Origin: Oerskovia merdavium | GTDB lineage: Bacteria; Actinomycetota; Actinomycetes; Actinomycetales; Cellulomonadaceae | Assembly (NCBI RefSeq): GCF_014836755.1 | Contig: NZ_JACSQF010000007.1 | Location: forward strand, 1 to 64,000 | Direction: 5' to 3' | DNA length: 64,000 nt | Shown here: piece after piece, positions 50,128-59,772 of the stretch | How the letters are laid out: each line of letters opens with the position of its first letter | Position numbering within the stretch: position 1 is the first letter of the stretch | Notes under the pieces: model-generated | The model's input: the letters and a program-made list of their open reading frames with translations, nothing else | Told to the model about the DNA's origin: nothing | Databases searched by the model: none | Program-made: the position numbers and the translations under genes

Positions 50128-51833
50128 CACCGGGCCGCCGTGTCGTCGCCCGAGGTGTCCCGCCCGGGGCCCTCGGCGCCACCGGGCGACCCCGGCGGGA
50201 ACAGGCCCGCGGGCCGGCCGTTGCCGTCCCAGTTGAGGAGGTTGACGCGCCCCGAGGTCGACGGGCCGTTGGGGGAGTCGGCCGTCTGGCGGGCCTGCAG
50301 GACGTGGAAGTTCTCGACCGCGACGGGCACCGGGGTCCCGCTCGACGAGCCGAACGGCCCTGCCCCACCCATGCCACCCATCCCGGGACCGCCGTCGAAG
50401 TCGAGCGAGCAGCTGATCTCCTCGAGCTCGCGCGCGATCTCCTGGTGCGCGGTCGGGATCACGTAGCGGTCCTCGTACTTGGCGATCGCGAGCAGGCGGT
50501 ACATCTCCTGGATCTCGGTGCCCGTCATGCCGACCGCGCGGGCGATGGCCTCGTTGGGCTCCTCGCCCAGGTTGATGTCGCGCATGTAGGAGCGCATCGC
50601 GGCCAGCCGGCGCAGCGTGCGCTCGACCGGCACGGTGTCGCCCGCGGTGAACAGTCCCGCGAGGTACTCGAGCGGGATGCGGAGCTTGGAGATCGCCGCG
50701 AACAGGGTGCGCGGGTCCTCGCCGTCGTTGCCCGACGACCCGACCACGTCGACCACGGGGGACAGCGGCGGGATGTACCAGACCATGGGCATGGTCCGGT
50801 ACTCGGGGTGCAGCGGCAGGGCCACACGGTACTTCTGGATGAGGGCCCAGATCGGGGACGCCTGGGCGGCCGCGATCCAGTCCTCGGGGATGCCCTCGGC
50901 CCGGGCCGCCGCGACGACCTCGGGGTCGTGCGGGTCCAGGAACACCGAGCGCTGGGACTCGAGGAGCTCGTGCTCGTCCTCGACCGACGCGGCCTCGGTC
51001 ACGCGGTCGGCGTCGTACAGGACCAGGCCCAGGTAGCGCAGGCGCCCCACGCACGTCTCGGAGCAGACCGTGGGCAGCCCGACCTCGAGGCGCGGGTAGC
51101 ACAGCGTGCACTTCTCGGCCTTGCCGGTCTTGTGGTTGAAGTAGACCTTCTTGTACGGGCAGCCCGTGACGCACATGCGCCAGCCGCGGCACTGGTCCTG
51201 GTCCACCAGGACGATCCCGTCCTCGGCCCGCTTGTACATGGCCCCTGACGGGCACGACGCGACGCACGCCGGGTTGAGGCAGTGCTCGCAGATGCGCGGC
51301 AGGTAGAACATGAACGTCTGCTCGAACTCCGAGGCCACGTGCTCGCTCATGTGCTGCAGGATCGGGTCGTCCTGCATGGTCTCCTTGGACCCGCCCAGGT
51401 CGTCGTCCCAGTTGGCCGACCACTCGATCTTCATGTCCTCGCCCGTGAGCAGGGACTTGGGCTTGGCGACCGGGGTGTGCGGGCCCTGCGGGGCCGAGAG
51501 CAGCATGTCGTACTCGTACGTCCACGGCTCGTAGTACTCGTGGATCGAGGGGAGCTTGGGGTTGGAGAAGATCGTCGCGAGCTTCTTGGCCCGACCACCC
51601 GCGCGGAGCTTGAGCTTGCCACGCTTGGTCCGGACCCAACCGCCCTGCCACTTCTCCTGGTCCTGGTAGGTCCGGGGGTAGCCGAGCCCGGGCCGCGTCT
51701 CGACGTTGTTGAACCACACGTACTCGACGCCCGTGCGGTTCGTCCACGCCTGCTTGCACGTGACCGAGCACGTGTGGCACCCGATGCACTTGTCGAGGTT
51801 CATGACCATCGACATCTGAGCCATCACGCGCAC
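50127..51833 (-). CDS. narH: respiratory nitrate reductase beta subunit (Fe-S)
   Basis: A 568-residue iron-sulfur protein. GTG 51833 (MRVMAQMSMVMNLDKC) is chosen because AGGAGG lies upstream and the family starts this way; ATG 51824 is possible. Four cysteine clusters are seen: CIGCHTCSVTC, CEHCLNPACVASCPSG, CRGWRMCVTGCPYKK and CTLCYPRLEVGLPTVC with the following ETCVGR. The tryptophan in the third group replaces a cysteine, as in other NarH, giving one 3Fe-4S cluster. The C-terminal 70 residues after GPGMGGMGG are variable. It carries electrons from NarI to NarG. Confidence 0.96.
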   Translation of the reverse strand: MRVMAQMSMVMNLDKCIGCHTCSVTCKQAWTNRTGVEYVWFNNVETRPGLGYPRTYQDQEKWQGGWVRTKRGKLKLRAGGRAKKLATIFSNPKLPSIHEYYEPWTYEYDMLLSAPQGPHTPVAKPKSLLTGEDMKIEWSANWDDDLGGSKETMQDDPILQHMSEHVASEFEQTFMFYLPRICEHCLNPACVASCPSGAMYKRAEDGIVLVDQDQCRGWRMCVTGCPYKKVYFNHKTGKAEKCTLCYPRLEVGLPTVCSETCVGRLRYLGLVLYDADRVTEAASVEDEHELLESQRSVFLDPHDPEVVAAARAEGIPEDWIAAAQASPIWALIQKYRVALPLHPEYRTMPMVWYIPPLSPVVDVVGSSGNDGEDPRTLFAAISKLRIPLEYLAGLFTAGDTVPVERTLRRLAAMRSYMRDINLGEEPNEAIARAVGMTGTEIQEMYRLLAIAKYEDRYVIPTAHQEIARELEEISCSLDFDGGPGMGGMGGAGPFGSSSGTPVPVAVENFHVLQARQTADSPNGPSTSGRVNLLNWDGNGRPAGLFPPGSPGGAEGPGRDTSGDDTAAR

Positions 51834-51906
51834 GGTGCCACCTCCTGGTCGGATCGGTACGTCAGCGGTCGGCGACGGGGGCCCAGTCGCCGCTGCGGGG
51901 CGCCCA

Positions 51907-54900
51907 TCAGTACGTCACGTCCTGCGAGCGGCGACGGATCGTCGTGACCTCGTCACGCTGGTTGCCCGTGGGGCCGAGGTAGTTGAACGCGAAGGCCAGC
52001 TGCGCGTAGCCCCCGACGAGGTGGCTGGGCTTGAGCAGCACCCGCGTCAGCGAGTTGTGGATGCCGCCGCGCAGGCCCGAGGTCTCGGCGAGCGGGACGT
52101 CGATCGTGCGGTCGGTCGCGTGGTGCATGTACACCGTGCCCTCGGGCATGCGGTGCGAGACCACGGCCCGCGCGACGACCACGCCGTTGCGGTTGTAGGC
52201 CTCGATCCACTCGTTGTCGCGGACCCCGATCTTGACGGCGTCGCGCGGCGACATCCAGATGTTCGGCCCGCCGCGCGAGAGCGAGAGCATGAACAGGTTG
52301 TCCTGGTACTCCGAGTGGATGGACCACTTGGAGTGCGGGGTCAGGTACCGCACCGCGACCTCGGCCTGACCCTGCGACCCGGGGTACCCGCTCGGGGAGC
52401 GGTCGCCGAGCGCCGGGGAGTCGGGGAACAGGCGGTGCATGTCGAGCGGCGGCCGGAACACGGGCAGCTGCTCCCCGAGCTCGGTCATCCAGTCGTGGTC
52501 GAGGAAGAAGTGCTGGCGCCCCGTGAGGGTGTGCCACGGCTTGAGCCGCTCGACGTTGATCGCGAACGCCGTGTACCGGCGCCCCCCGTGCTCCGAGCCG
52601 GACCACTCGGGAGACGTGATGACCGTCGTCGGGCGGGACTGGACGTCGGGGAACGTGACGCGCTTGCCCTGCTCGTCGCGCGCCAGGTCCGCGAGCTCGA
52701 CGCCCGTGCGCTTCTCGACGTGCTCGAAGCCCTGGACGGCGAGGCGACCGTTCGTGGTGCCCGACAGCGCGAGGATCATCTCGCACGCGTGCGTGTCCTT
52801 GTCGAGCCGCGGGCGACCCGCCGCAGGTCCCGAGGGCACGAGCCCGTTCTTCTGCCCCAGGACCCGCACCTCCTCGCCGGGCGAGAACTGCACGCCCTTG
52901 GTGACCATGCCGAGCTTCTCGGTGAGCGGGCCGAGCGAGGCCATGCGGTCCGCGAACGCCGGGTAGTCGCGCTCGACCACGACCAGCTTGGGCATGGTCA
53001 CGCCCGGGACGAGGGGCCGGGACGCCGACCCTGCGCCCGAGTCGACGATCGTGCCGTGCGGCACCGACATGGCGTCCGGGGTGTCGTGCAGCAGGGGCGC
53101 GGCCACGAGGTCCTTGCGCACGCCCAGGTGCTCGACCGAGTACTCGCTGATCTTCTTCGCGATCGTGTGGAAGATGTCGAAGTCGGTACGGGTCTGCCAG
53201 GGCGGGCTGATCGCGGGGTTGAACGAGTGCACGAACGGGTGCATGTCGGTCGTGGACAGGTCGTGCTTCTCGTACCAGGTGGCTGCGGGCAGCACGACGT
53301 CCGAGAACAGCGTGGTGCTCGTCATGCGGAAGTCGAGCGTCGTGAGCAGGTCGAGCTTGCCGCGCGCGCCCTCCTCGGCCCACTCGATCGACCGTGGCCG
53401 CCGCCCCGGCGCCGACTCGTCCGCGAGCACCGCGGAGTCGGTCCCGAGCAGGTGCTTGAGGAAGTACTCGTTGCCCTTGCCCGAGGACCCCAGGATGTTG
53501 GCCCGCCACACCGTGACGCAGCGCGGGAAGTTCTCGGGGGCGTCGGGGGCCTCGACCGCGAACCTGAGCGCGCCGCTGCGCAGCTCGGAGACCACGTAGT
53601 CCGCGGGCTCGGCCCCGGCCGCCTCGGCCTGGTCCACGAGGTCGAGCGGGTTGCGGTCGAACGTCGGGTAGCTGGGCATCCAGCCGCGCTGCGCGGACTC
53701 GACCAGGCAGTCGGCCGTGGTCCGGCCCGCGAACATGCCCGAGCCCAGGGGGGTCGCGAGCGCGTCCGCGGGCAGCCCGTCGTAGCGCCACTGGTCGGTC
53801 GCGACGTACCAGAACGCCGTGCCGATCATCTGGCGCGGGGGCCGCGACCAGTCCAGGCCGCCCGCGTACTGGGCCCATCCCGTGACGGGTCGGCACTTCT
53901 CCTGCCCGACGTAGTGCGCCCACCCGCCGCCGTTGACGCCCTGGCAGCCCGTCATGGTCGTGAGCGCGAGCATGGCGCGGTAGATCGTGTCGGCGTGGAA
54001 CCAGTGGTTGGCGCCGGCGCCCATGATGATCATCGAGCGCCCACCGGACTTCTCGGCGTTGTCCGCGAACTCGCGCCCGATCCGTGCTGCCGCCGCTGCG
54101 GGGACCCCCGTGAACTGCTCCTGCCACGCGGGGGTGCCGGGGGAGTCCGCGTCGTCGTAGCCCGTGGGCCACTCGCCGGGCAGGTCCAGGTCCTCGCGGT
54201 TCACGCCGTACCGGGCCAGCAGCAGGTCGAACACCGTGGTCACCAGGTGCCCACCCACGCGCCGCACCGGCACGCCGCGCGTGACCGAGCCCGCGCCCCC
54301 CGTGTGCATGCGCTCGTCGCCCTGGTCGGGGTCGGGCGAGAGGTCGAAGCGCGGCAGGTCCACGCGCGCGGTCGTGGTGTCGTCATGGCCCGACGGCGCC
54401 GCCCCCGTCAGCGGATCGTGCCCGGTCGTGCGGCCGTCCGCGACCGACAGCAGCGGTTCGACGCCCTCCAGGTCGAGGTTCCACTTCCCCTCGTCGGCCT
54501 CGCCGAACCGGTGTCCCAGCGTGCCGTTCGGGATCACGGGCGAGCCGTCGGCGTCGAGCAGGACGGGCTTGAAGGCCGCGTTCGCGGCGCTCGCGGCGCC
54601 CGGCAGGACATCGTCCGCGAGGTCGGCCGCGGTGAGGAACTTGCCCGGGACGTAGGTGACGTCCCCCGCGGGGCGAGCGGCGCCGTCGGGCCCCGACGAC
54701 GCCGGGCTCGGTGTGAGCGTCACGAGGAACGACGAGTCCGTGAACCTCGTCAGGTAGTCCACGAACGGAGCGGTGCGACGTTCCACGTGGAACTCCCGCA
54801 GGATCACGTGACCCATCGCGAGGGCCAGCGCGCCGTCCGTGCCGGGGTGCACCGCGAGCCACTCGTCCGCGAACTTGGTGTTGTCCGCGTAGTCGGGCGA

Positions 54901-55824
54901 GACCACGATCACCTTCTGGCCGCGGTAGCGCGCCTCGGCCATGAAGTGCGCGTCGGGGGTGCGGGTCACGGGGATGTTCGAGCCCCACATGATGCAGTAC
55001 GACGAGTTCCACCAGTCAGCCGACTCGGGCACGTCGGTCTGGTCGCCGAACACCTGCGGCGAGGCGACCGGGAGGTCCGCGTACCAGTCGTAGAACGACA
55101 GCATCGCGCCGCCCAGCATCGAGATGAACCGGGCACCCACGCCGTGCGAGACCATCGACATCGCCGGGATGGGGGAGAAGCCCGCGATGCGGTCGGGGCC
55201 GTAGGCCTTGATCGTGTGGACGTGGGCCGCCGCGACGATCTCCGCGGCCTCGTCCCACGATGCCCGGACCAGGCCGCCCTTGCCGCGCGCCTGCTTGTAC
55301 GCGCGCGCCGTCTCCGGGTCGCCCGTGACCTCGGCCCACGCCCGCACCGGGTCGCCCGTGCGGGCCTTCGCGTCGCGGAAGGCGCGCAGCAGCACGCCGC
55401 GCACGTACGGGTACCGGACCCGCGTCGGCGAGTAGGTGTACCAGCTGAAGGCCGCGCCGCGCGGGCAGCCCCGCGGCTCGTACTCGGGCGAGTCCGGGCC
55501 GACCGACGGGTAGTCCGTCTGCTGCGTCTCCCAGGTGATGATGCCGTCCTTGACGTACACCTTCCACGAGCACGAGCCCGTGCAGTTCACGCCGTGCGTC
55601 GAGCGCACCACCTTGTCGTGCGACCACCGGTCCCGGTAGAAGACGTCGCCCTCGCGGCCTCCCTGGAGGAACAGCTGCCGCAGGTCCGGTGAGACCTCCC
55701 CGCGGCGCAGGTGCTTGCCGAGCCGGAGCAGGGCGTCCTCGCCGCCTCCACCAGGGGACTCAGGGCGTGGGGCGCCCTCGGCGCGGGCGGCGGTGCCCGG
55801 GCCTGGGACGGTGGACTGCGACAT
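51907..55824 (-). CDS. narG: respiratory nitrate reductase alpha subunit (molybdopterin)
   Basis: A 1305-residue catalytic subunit, close to the usual 1220-1250. The FS0 cluster ligands are H77, C81 and C85 in THGVNCTGSCSWKVY, with further cysteine in PRGCPRGAAFSWY. The probable molybdenum ligand is the aspartate in SADWWNSSYCIMWGSN. ATG 55824 has AGGAGG upstream. There is no twin-arginine motif, so the site faces the cytoplasm, as in Nar enzymes. Nitrate must be imported, consistent with narK nearby. It reduces nitrate to nitrite in anaerobic respiration. Confidence 0.97.
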   Translation of the reverse strand: MSQSTVPGPGTAARAEGAPRPESPGGGGEDALLRLGKHLRRGEVSPDLRQLFLQGGREGDVFYRDRWSHDKVVRSTHGVNCTGSCSWKVYVKDGIITWETQQTDYPSVGPDSPEYEPRGCPRGAAFSWYTYSPTRVRYPYVRGVLLRAFRDAKARTGDPVRAWAEVTGDPETARAYKQARGKGGLVRASWDEAAEIVAAAHVHTIKAYGPDRIAGFSPIPAMSMVSHGVGARFISMLGGAMLSFYDWYADLPVASPQVFGDQTDVPESADWWNSSYCIMWGSNIPVTRTPDAHFMAEARYRGQKVIVVSPDYADNTKFADEWLAVHPGTDGALALAMGHVILREFHVERRTAPFVDYLTRFTDSSFLVTLTPSPASSGPDGAARPAGDVTYVPGKFLTAADLADDVLPGAASAANAAFKPVLLDADGSPVIPNGTLGHRFGEADEGKWNLDLEGVEPLLSVADGRTTGHDPLTGAAPSGHDDTTTARVDLPRFDLSPDPDQGDERMHTGGAGSVTRGVPVRRVGGHLVTTVFDLLLARYGVNREDLDLPGEWPTGYDDADSPGTPAWQEQFTGVPAAAAARIGREFADNAEKSGGRSMIIMGAGANHWFHADTIYRAMLALTTMTGCQGVNGGGWAHYVGQEKCRPVTGWAQYAGGLDWSRPPRQMIGTAFWYVATDQWRYDGLPADALATPLGSGMFAGRTTADCLVESAQRGWMPSYPTFDRNPLDLVDQAEAAGAEPADYVVSELRSGALRFAVEAPDAPENFPRCVTVWRANILGSSGKGNEYFLKHLLGTDSAVLADESAPGRRPRSIEWAEEGARGKLDLLTTLDFRMTSTTLFSDVVLPAATWYEKHDLSTTDMHPFVHSFNPAISPPWQTRTDFDIFHTIAKKISEYSVEHLGVRKDLVAAPLLHDTPDAMSVPHGTIVDSGAGSASRPLVPGVTMPKLVVVERDYPAFADRMASLGPLTEKLGMVTKGVQFSPGEEVRVLGQKNGLVPSGPAAGRPRLDKDTHACEMILALSGTTNGRLAVQGFEHVEKRTGVELADLARDEQGKRVTFPDVQSRPTTVITSPEWSGSEHGGRRYTAFAINVERLKPWHTLTGRQHFFLDHDWMTELGEQLPVFRPPLDMHRLFPDSPALGDRSPSGYPGSQGQAEVAVRYLTPHSKWSIHSEYQDNLFMLSLSRGGPNIWMSPRDAVKIGVRDNEWIEAYNRNGVVVARAVVSHRMPEGTVYMHHATDRTIDVPLAETSGLRGGIHNSLTRVLLKPSHLVGGYAQLAFAFNYLGPTGNQRDEVTTIRRRSQDVTY

Positions 55825-55942
55825 GCGACCTCCTGGGGCGAGCAGGATCGTGCTTGTACGTTCGTCTGCCTTGCAGTATGCCCAGGTACCGTCTCTTCTG
55901 CCCGGCGAGCGGTGCCCCGTCGCCCCTGGCCGCGCGATTGTC

Positions 55943-55948
55943 TACGGT
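55943..55948 (+). promoter_or_regulatory. -10 element giving a probable leaderless mog transcript
   Basis: TACGGT ends 6 bp before the ATG of mog in the 130-bp divergent region between narG and mog. On the minus strand, CATACT about 60 bp before narG is a -10 candidate. No clear FNR or NarL box is visible. Confidence 0.45.
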
Positions 55949-55954
55949 GCTCCC

Positions 55955-56485
55955 ATGACCTCGTTCGACGGGCCCTCCGCGGTCTTCCCCCTCGCCCACC
56001 TGCCCGTCACCGTCGTCACGGTCTCCGACCGCGGCTCGCGCGGCGAGTCGCCCGACCGCTCGGGCCCGCTGCTGGTCTCGCTCCTGGAGACGGGTGGCTT
56101 CGAGCGCGTCACGCTGCGTCTGGTGCCCGACGGCGTCGACTCCGTCCGCGACGCCCTCACCTCGGCGCTGGTCGAGGGGGCGCGCCTCGTGATCACCACG
56201 GGCGGGACGGGCATCGGGCCGCGCGACCACACGCCCGAGGGCACGGCCGAGGTCGTCGACCAGGAGCTGCCGGGCGTCGCCGAGGCGATCCGGCGCCGTG
56301 GGGCGACCGTGGTGCCGAGCGCGGTGCTCTCGCGCGGGATCGTCGGGACCGCGCCCGCGGCGCACGGGACGCGCGCGCTCGTCGTGAACCTGCCGGGGTC
56401 ACCGGGCGGGGTCCGCGACGGGTGGACGGTGCTCGAGCCGCTGCTGCCGCACGTGTTCTCGCAGCTCGCGGGCGGGGACCACTAG
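55955..56485 (+). CDS. mog: molybdopterin adenylyltransferase (MogA/MoaB family)
   Basis: A 176-residue enzyme of molybdenum-cofactor synthesis. The MPT-binding motif is LVITTGGTGIGPRDHTPEGTAEVV, with the family start VTVVTVSDRGSRGESPDRSGP and end VNLPGSPGGVRDGW. It adenylates molybdopterin before MoeA inserts the metal. It is divergent from narG and convergent on moaD, the only plus-strand gene of this Moco group. Confidence 0.92.
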   Translation: MTSFDGPSAVFPLAHLPVTVVTVSDRGSRGESPDRSGPLLVSLLETGGFERVTLRLVPDGVDSVRDALTSALVEGARLVITTGGTGIGPRDHTPEGTAEVVDQELPGVAEAIRRRGATVVPSAVLSRGIVGTAPAAHGTRALVVNLPGSPGGVRDGWTVLEPLLPHVFSQLAGGDH

Positions 56486-56525
56486 TCTTCTGCGGCCTCC
56501 GCACCCAGCGGAAGGTGGGTGGCCC

Positions 56526-56762
56526 TCAGCCGCCCGCGAAGGGGGGCAGGACGTCGACCTGCTGGTCGTCGGCCAGCGCGACGCCGTGGTCCGCCGTCCG
56601 CACGCCGCCCACGAGCACCGAGCAGCGCGGCAGCACCTCGGCGAGCGCGGGGTGGCGCGCGGTCATCGCCGCGAAGAGCTCACCGACCGAGGCACCCGGG
56701 AGCGACTCGGCCTCGAGGCCGGCCGCCTCGGCCGCCCCCGCGAAGTAGCGGACCTGCGGCAC
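56526..56762 (-). CDS. moaD: molybdopterin synthase sulfur-carrier subunit
   Basis: A 78-residue beta-grasp protein starting at GTG 56762 (VPQVRYFAGAAEAAGLEAE). It ends in PPFAGG; the terminal Gly-Gly is thiocarboxylated to carry sulfur to MoaE. The gene follows the DUF6457 gene by one base and is last in the moeA-moaC-mobA operon. Neither MoaE nor MoaA is encoded in this window. Confidence 0.92.
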   Translation of the reverse strand: MPQVRYFAGAAEAAGLEAESLPGASVGELFAAMTARHPALAEVLPRCSVLVGGVRTADHGVALADDQQVDVLPPFAGG

Positions 56763-56763
56763 G

Positions 56764-57114
56764 TCACGCCCTCTCGAGCGAGGGGTCGGCGGGGCCCGTC
56801 GCGTCGGCGGGGCCGGTCGTGTCGGTGGGCTCGGCGGGTTCGCCGACGACCTCGTCGAGCGTCGCCTCGACGTCCCACGCGAGCGCGAGCTCGGTGGCCC
56901 GCTCCATGGCGTCCAGGCCGGGGTGGTCCGCCCCCTCGCCCGCCGAGAGCCCGGCGACGTACCCCGCGATGAAGGTCGTCAGCGGGGCCGCGGGCCTCTC
57001 CACGCGGTGCGCGGCATCGCGGGCCAGGTCGAGGATCGCTCCGATGTCCACCGCCTCGCGGTCGAGGTCGAACTCGTCGACGAGGGCGTCCACCCAACGC
57101 TCGAGGTTGCTCAT
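56764..57114 (-). CDS. DUF6457-family protein in the Moco operon
   Basis: A 116-residue acidic, mostly helical protein starting MSNLERWVDALVDEFDLD, with LTTFIAGYVAGLSAG in the middle. This pattern is that of DUF6457, a small actinobacterial family usually found beside molybdenum-cofactor genes. The C-terminal 25 residues are Thr/Pro/Ala repeats (TGPADATGPAD). The ATG overlaps the mobA stop. Constant linkage suggests a role in Moco assembly, not yet defined. Confidence 0.82.
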   Translation of the reverse strand: MSNLERWVDALVDEFDLDREAVDIGAILDLARDAAHRVERPAAPLTTFIAGYVAGLSAGEGADHPGLDAMERATELALAWDVEATLDEVVGEPAEPTDTTGPADATGPADPSLERA

Positions 57115-57866
57115 GCCATGCCTCCCGATGATCCGTGCAGGTCGTGACTCGGAGTACTGCGCTGCGCGCGACGGTGCGCGTATGACTCCGCATCCTGCCA
57201 CGTGTCGACGTCGGTGCTCAGGCCGTCCACGTCCTCGACCTCGAGGAGTCGCAGACCTGAGACGAGCCGACGCACGGGGGCGCCGTGTAGGCCCGACGGC
57301 GGGGGCCCGTCCGCCGCCCCCGCGCGATCGCCGTCGGACAGGTCCCCGGCGGACGGTTCGCCGACCGGGACACCCCGCGCGACCCGGACGACCGCGGCGT
57401 CGAGCGCCTCGCGCCGGTACAGCCCCACGAGCCACTGGGCACGCCCCTCGGCCGCGAGGTGCAGGCCGTCGATCCCGTCGTCGTCGCTCGTGCTGGTCCG
57501 GGAGGCGGTGGCCGCCCCCGCCACGAGCAGCGGCACGGCCTCCGCGGCGCGCGGGACGTCGCAGGCGAGGAGAAGGACCCAGGGGGCTGCGCCGTCGGGC
57601 AGCGCGGCGAGGCCCGCCGCGGCGCCCGCGACGGGACCGCCGAACGGCGGGTCCTCGCGCGTGAGGACGTACGCGTCGGAGGCCAGGTCGTCGGGCCCGA
57701 CGACGACGGTCGCCCGGGCGTCGCGCGTCGCGGCGAGCACGTGGTCGAGCAGGCGGGCCCCGTCGAGCACGAGCCGTGGCTTGGACGTGCCCAGACGGCT
57801 GGCCCGGCCTCCCGCGAGCACGACGGCGTCGAACGCGAAGGCCTCGGACGGCGGGGGAGTGCTCAC
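57111..57866 (-). CDS. mobA: molybdenum cofactor guanylyltransferase
   Basis: A 251-residue nucleotidyltransferase starting at GTG 57866. The GTP-binding motif is VVLAGGRASRLGTSKPRLVLDG, with EDPPFGGPVAGAAAGLAALP and LLLACDVPRAAEAV following. The product would be a guanylated (bis-MGD) cofactor for NarG. It is longer than the typical 190-200 residues because of a variable loop (residues about 180-205, rich in Asp/Gly/Pro). It overlaps moaC upstream and the DUF6457 gene downstream. Confidence 0.9.
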   Translation of the reverse strand: MSTPPPSEAFAFDAVVLAGGRASRLGTSKPRLVLDGARLLDHVLAATRDARATVVVGPDDLASDAYVLTREDPPFGGPVAGAAAGLAALPDGAAPWVLLLACDVPRAAEAVPLLVAGAATASRTSTSDDDGIDGLHLAAEGRAQWLVGLYRREALDAAVVRVARGVPVGEPSAGDLSDGDRAGAADGPPPSGLHGAPVRRLVSGLRLLEVEDVDGLSTDVDTWQDAESYAHRRAQRSTPSHDLHGSSGGMA

Positions 57867-58336
57867 ACCGAGCGCACCCAGTCGCCCGACTTGCCGCCCG
57901 TCTTGGCCTGGAGGCGGATGTCGCTCAGCTCGACCGACTTGTCGAGCCCCTTGACCATGTCCACGACCGCGAGCCCCGCGACCGCGACGGCCGTGAGGGC
58001 CTCCATCTCGACCCCCGTGCGGTCCGCGGTGCGCACGGTGGCGCTGATCTCGACCCCGTGGTCCTGGACGTCCAGGTCCACGGACGCGCCGTGCACCCCG
58101 ATGATGTGCGCGAGCGGCAGCAGCTCGGCCGTCTTCTTGGCCCCCTGGATGCCCGCGATGCGCGCGACCGCGAGCACGTCGCCCTTGGGGACCTCGCCCG
58201 AGCGCAGGGCCGCGACGATGTGCGGGCCGCACCGGACCACGCCGGTCGCGGTCGCCGAGCGGACGGTGGGCTGCTTGAGGGTGACGTCGACCATGCGGGC
58301 GTGGCCGCGCTCGTCGAGGTGGGTGAACTCGCTCAT
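57863..58336 (-). CDS. moaC: cyclic pyranopterin monophosphate synthase
   Basis: A 157-residue enzyme. Conserved parts are FTHLDERGHARMVDVTLKQPTVRSATA at the start, LAHIIGVHGASVDLDV, GVEMEALTAVAVAGLAVVDMVKG and LQAKTGGKSGDW at the C-terminus, with the catalytic lysine in KTGGKSG. Together with MoaA it makes the first Moco intermediate. It overlaps moeA and mobA by 4 bp on each side. Confidence 0.95.
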   Translation of the reverse strand: MSEFTHLDERGHARMVDVTLKQPTVRSATATGVVRCGPHIVAALRSGEVPKGDVLAVARIAGIQGAKKTAELLPLAHIIGVHGASVDLDVQDHGVEISATVRTADRTGVEMEALTAVAVAGLAVVDMVKGLDKSVELSDIRLQAKTGGKSGDWVRSV

Positions 58337-59721
58337 GCGATCACCATGACATGCACGGTGTCACCGGGCCCAACCGCCTCGACCTCGGACGGCACGACCG
58401 CGATCGCGTCGGCCCGGGTGAGCGCCGAGACGTGGTGCCCGCCCGGGCCGAGCGGGGCGACGCCGCGCGCACCGACGAACCGGACCGGCAGGAACTGCTG
58501 GCGCCCCGCGGGCGAGCGCCAGCCCTCCGCGGCGACGCGCTCGACGAGCGGCTCGGCGGGGCCGGGGTGGCCCGCGAGGCGCCGCACCGCGGGCCGCACG
58601 AACGCCTGGAACGACACGTACGCGCTCACGGGGTTGCCGGGCAGCCCGAGCAGCGGGGTCCCGCGCCAGCGTGCCGCGGCCTGCGGCTTGCCGGGCTGCA
58701 TGCCGACCGTGACCAGCAGGACGTCGGAGGGGCCCGCCGCGGGCAGCGCCGCGTCCTGCGGGCCGCTCAGGACGTCCTTGACCACGTCGAACGCGCCCGC
58801 GCTGACCCCGCCCGAGGTGACGATCAGGTCGACATGGGGAGCGACGTCGTCGAGCACCGCGCGCAGCGCCTCGGCCGTGTCGGGGACCGCGCCCACGCGC
58901 ACCGGGACGCCCCCCGCGTCGCGCACGCACGCCGCGAGCAGGAGCGAGTTCGAGTCGGGGATCTGGCCGGGCCCGGGAGCCGTCCCGACCGGGACCAGCT
59001 CGCTGCCCGTCGACAGCACCGCGACGCGCGGGACGCGGTGCACGGGCAGCGTCGCGTGGCCCGCCGAGGCGGCCGCGGAGACGAGCCGCGCGGTCGTCGG
59101 GGCGCCCGCAGCGGCGACGAGGTCGCCCACCGCGACGTCCTCGGCCCGGTACCGGATGTTGGGGCGCGAGGGCGCGTCGACCTGGATCGTCGCGTCGAGG
59201 GGCGCTCCGGCGACGAACCGTCGCGTCGAGGTCCGCTCCACGGGCACGACGGCGTCGCACCACTCCGGCACGGGCGCACCCGTCATGATGCGGGTCGCCT
59301 CCCCGGGGCCGTGGGTCGAGCCCGCCGGGAGAGCGTCGGGGGAGCCGGGAGAGGTCGGGGCCGCGGCGATGTCGCCCACGACCCGCAGGGTCACGGGGGA
59401 CGCGGCGCTCGCGGTCGTGAGGTCCGTGCTCCGGACCGCGTACCCGTCCATCGCGGACGCGTCGAAGCGGGGGACGTCGAGGAGGGACCGGACGTCCTGG
59501 GCGAGCACGCGCAGCGCCGGCGCCCCGGTCGCGAGCTCGTCGAGACCGACCTGCTCGGCGGCCAGCGGCGAGACCAGGGTCAGGACGTGGTCACGGTACT
59601 GCTCGACCGTGTGCGCGGTCCGGGCCGCCGACACGCCCGCCCCACCCGGTCCGTCGTCGGGACGTGCCCGGTCCCGAGCCCCGTGGGCTTCGGTCAGATC
59701 GTCGGAGGCGCGCGGGTCCAT
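58333..59721 (-). CDS. moeA: molybdopterin molybdenumtransferase
   Basis: A 462-residue enzyme that inserts molybdate into adenylated molybdopterin. Features: VPRFDASAMDGYAVRS, IMTGAPVPEWCDAVVPVE, VAVLSTGSELVPVGTAPGPGQIPDSNS, LIVTSGGVSAGAFDVVKDV and LLGLPGNPVSAYVSFQAFVRP. The start ATG 59721 gives a 35-residue polar extension; GTG near residue 30 is an alternative. It is the first gene of the moeA-moaC-mobA-DUF6457-moaD operon, 147 bp after narK. Confidence 0.94.
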   Translation of the reverse strand: MDPRASDDLTEAHGARDRARPDDGPGGAGVSAARTAHTVEQYRDHVLTLVSPLAAEQVGLDELATGAPALRVLAQDVRSLLDVPRFDASAMDGYAVRSTDLTTASAASPVTLRVVGDIAAAPTSPGSPDALPAGSTHGPGEATRIMTGAPVPEWCDAVVPVERTSTRRFVAGAPLDATIQVDAPSRPNIRYRAEDVAVGDLVAAAGAPTTARLVSAAASAGHATLPVHRVPRVAVLSTGSELVPVGTAPGPGQIPDSNSLLLAACVRDAGGVPVRVGAVPDTAEALRAVLDDVAPHVDLIVTSGGVSAGAFDVVKDVLSGPQDAALPAAGPSDVLLVTVGMQPGKPQAAARWRGTPLLGLPGNPVSAYVSFQAFVRPAVRRLAGHPGPAEPLVERVAAEGWRSPAGRQQFLPVRFVGARGVAPLGPGGHHVSALTRADAIAVVPSEVEAVGPGDTVHVMVIA

Positions 59722-59772
59722 GGGGACACCGTAGGCCGACGGGGCGGGCGAGGGGCTGGTCGGTGCAGCGCG

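Noticed and set aside
51835-55692. 1285-codon plus-strand open frame opposite narG
   Set aside because: Shadow of narG; Arg/Val/Gly/His-rich without motifs.
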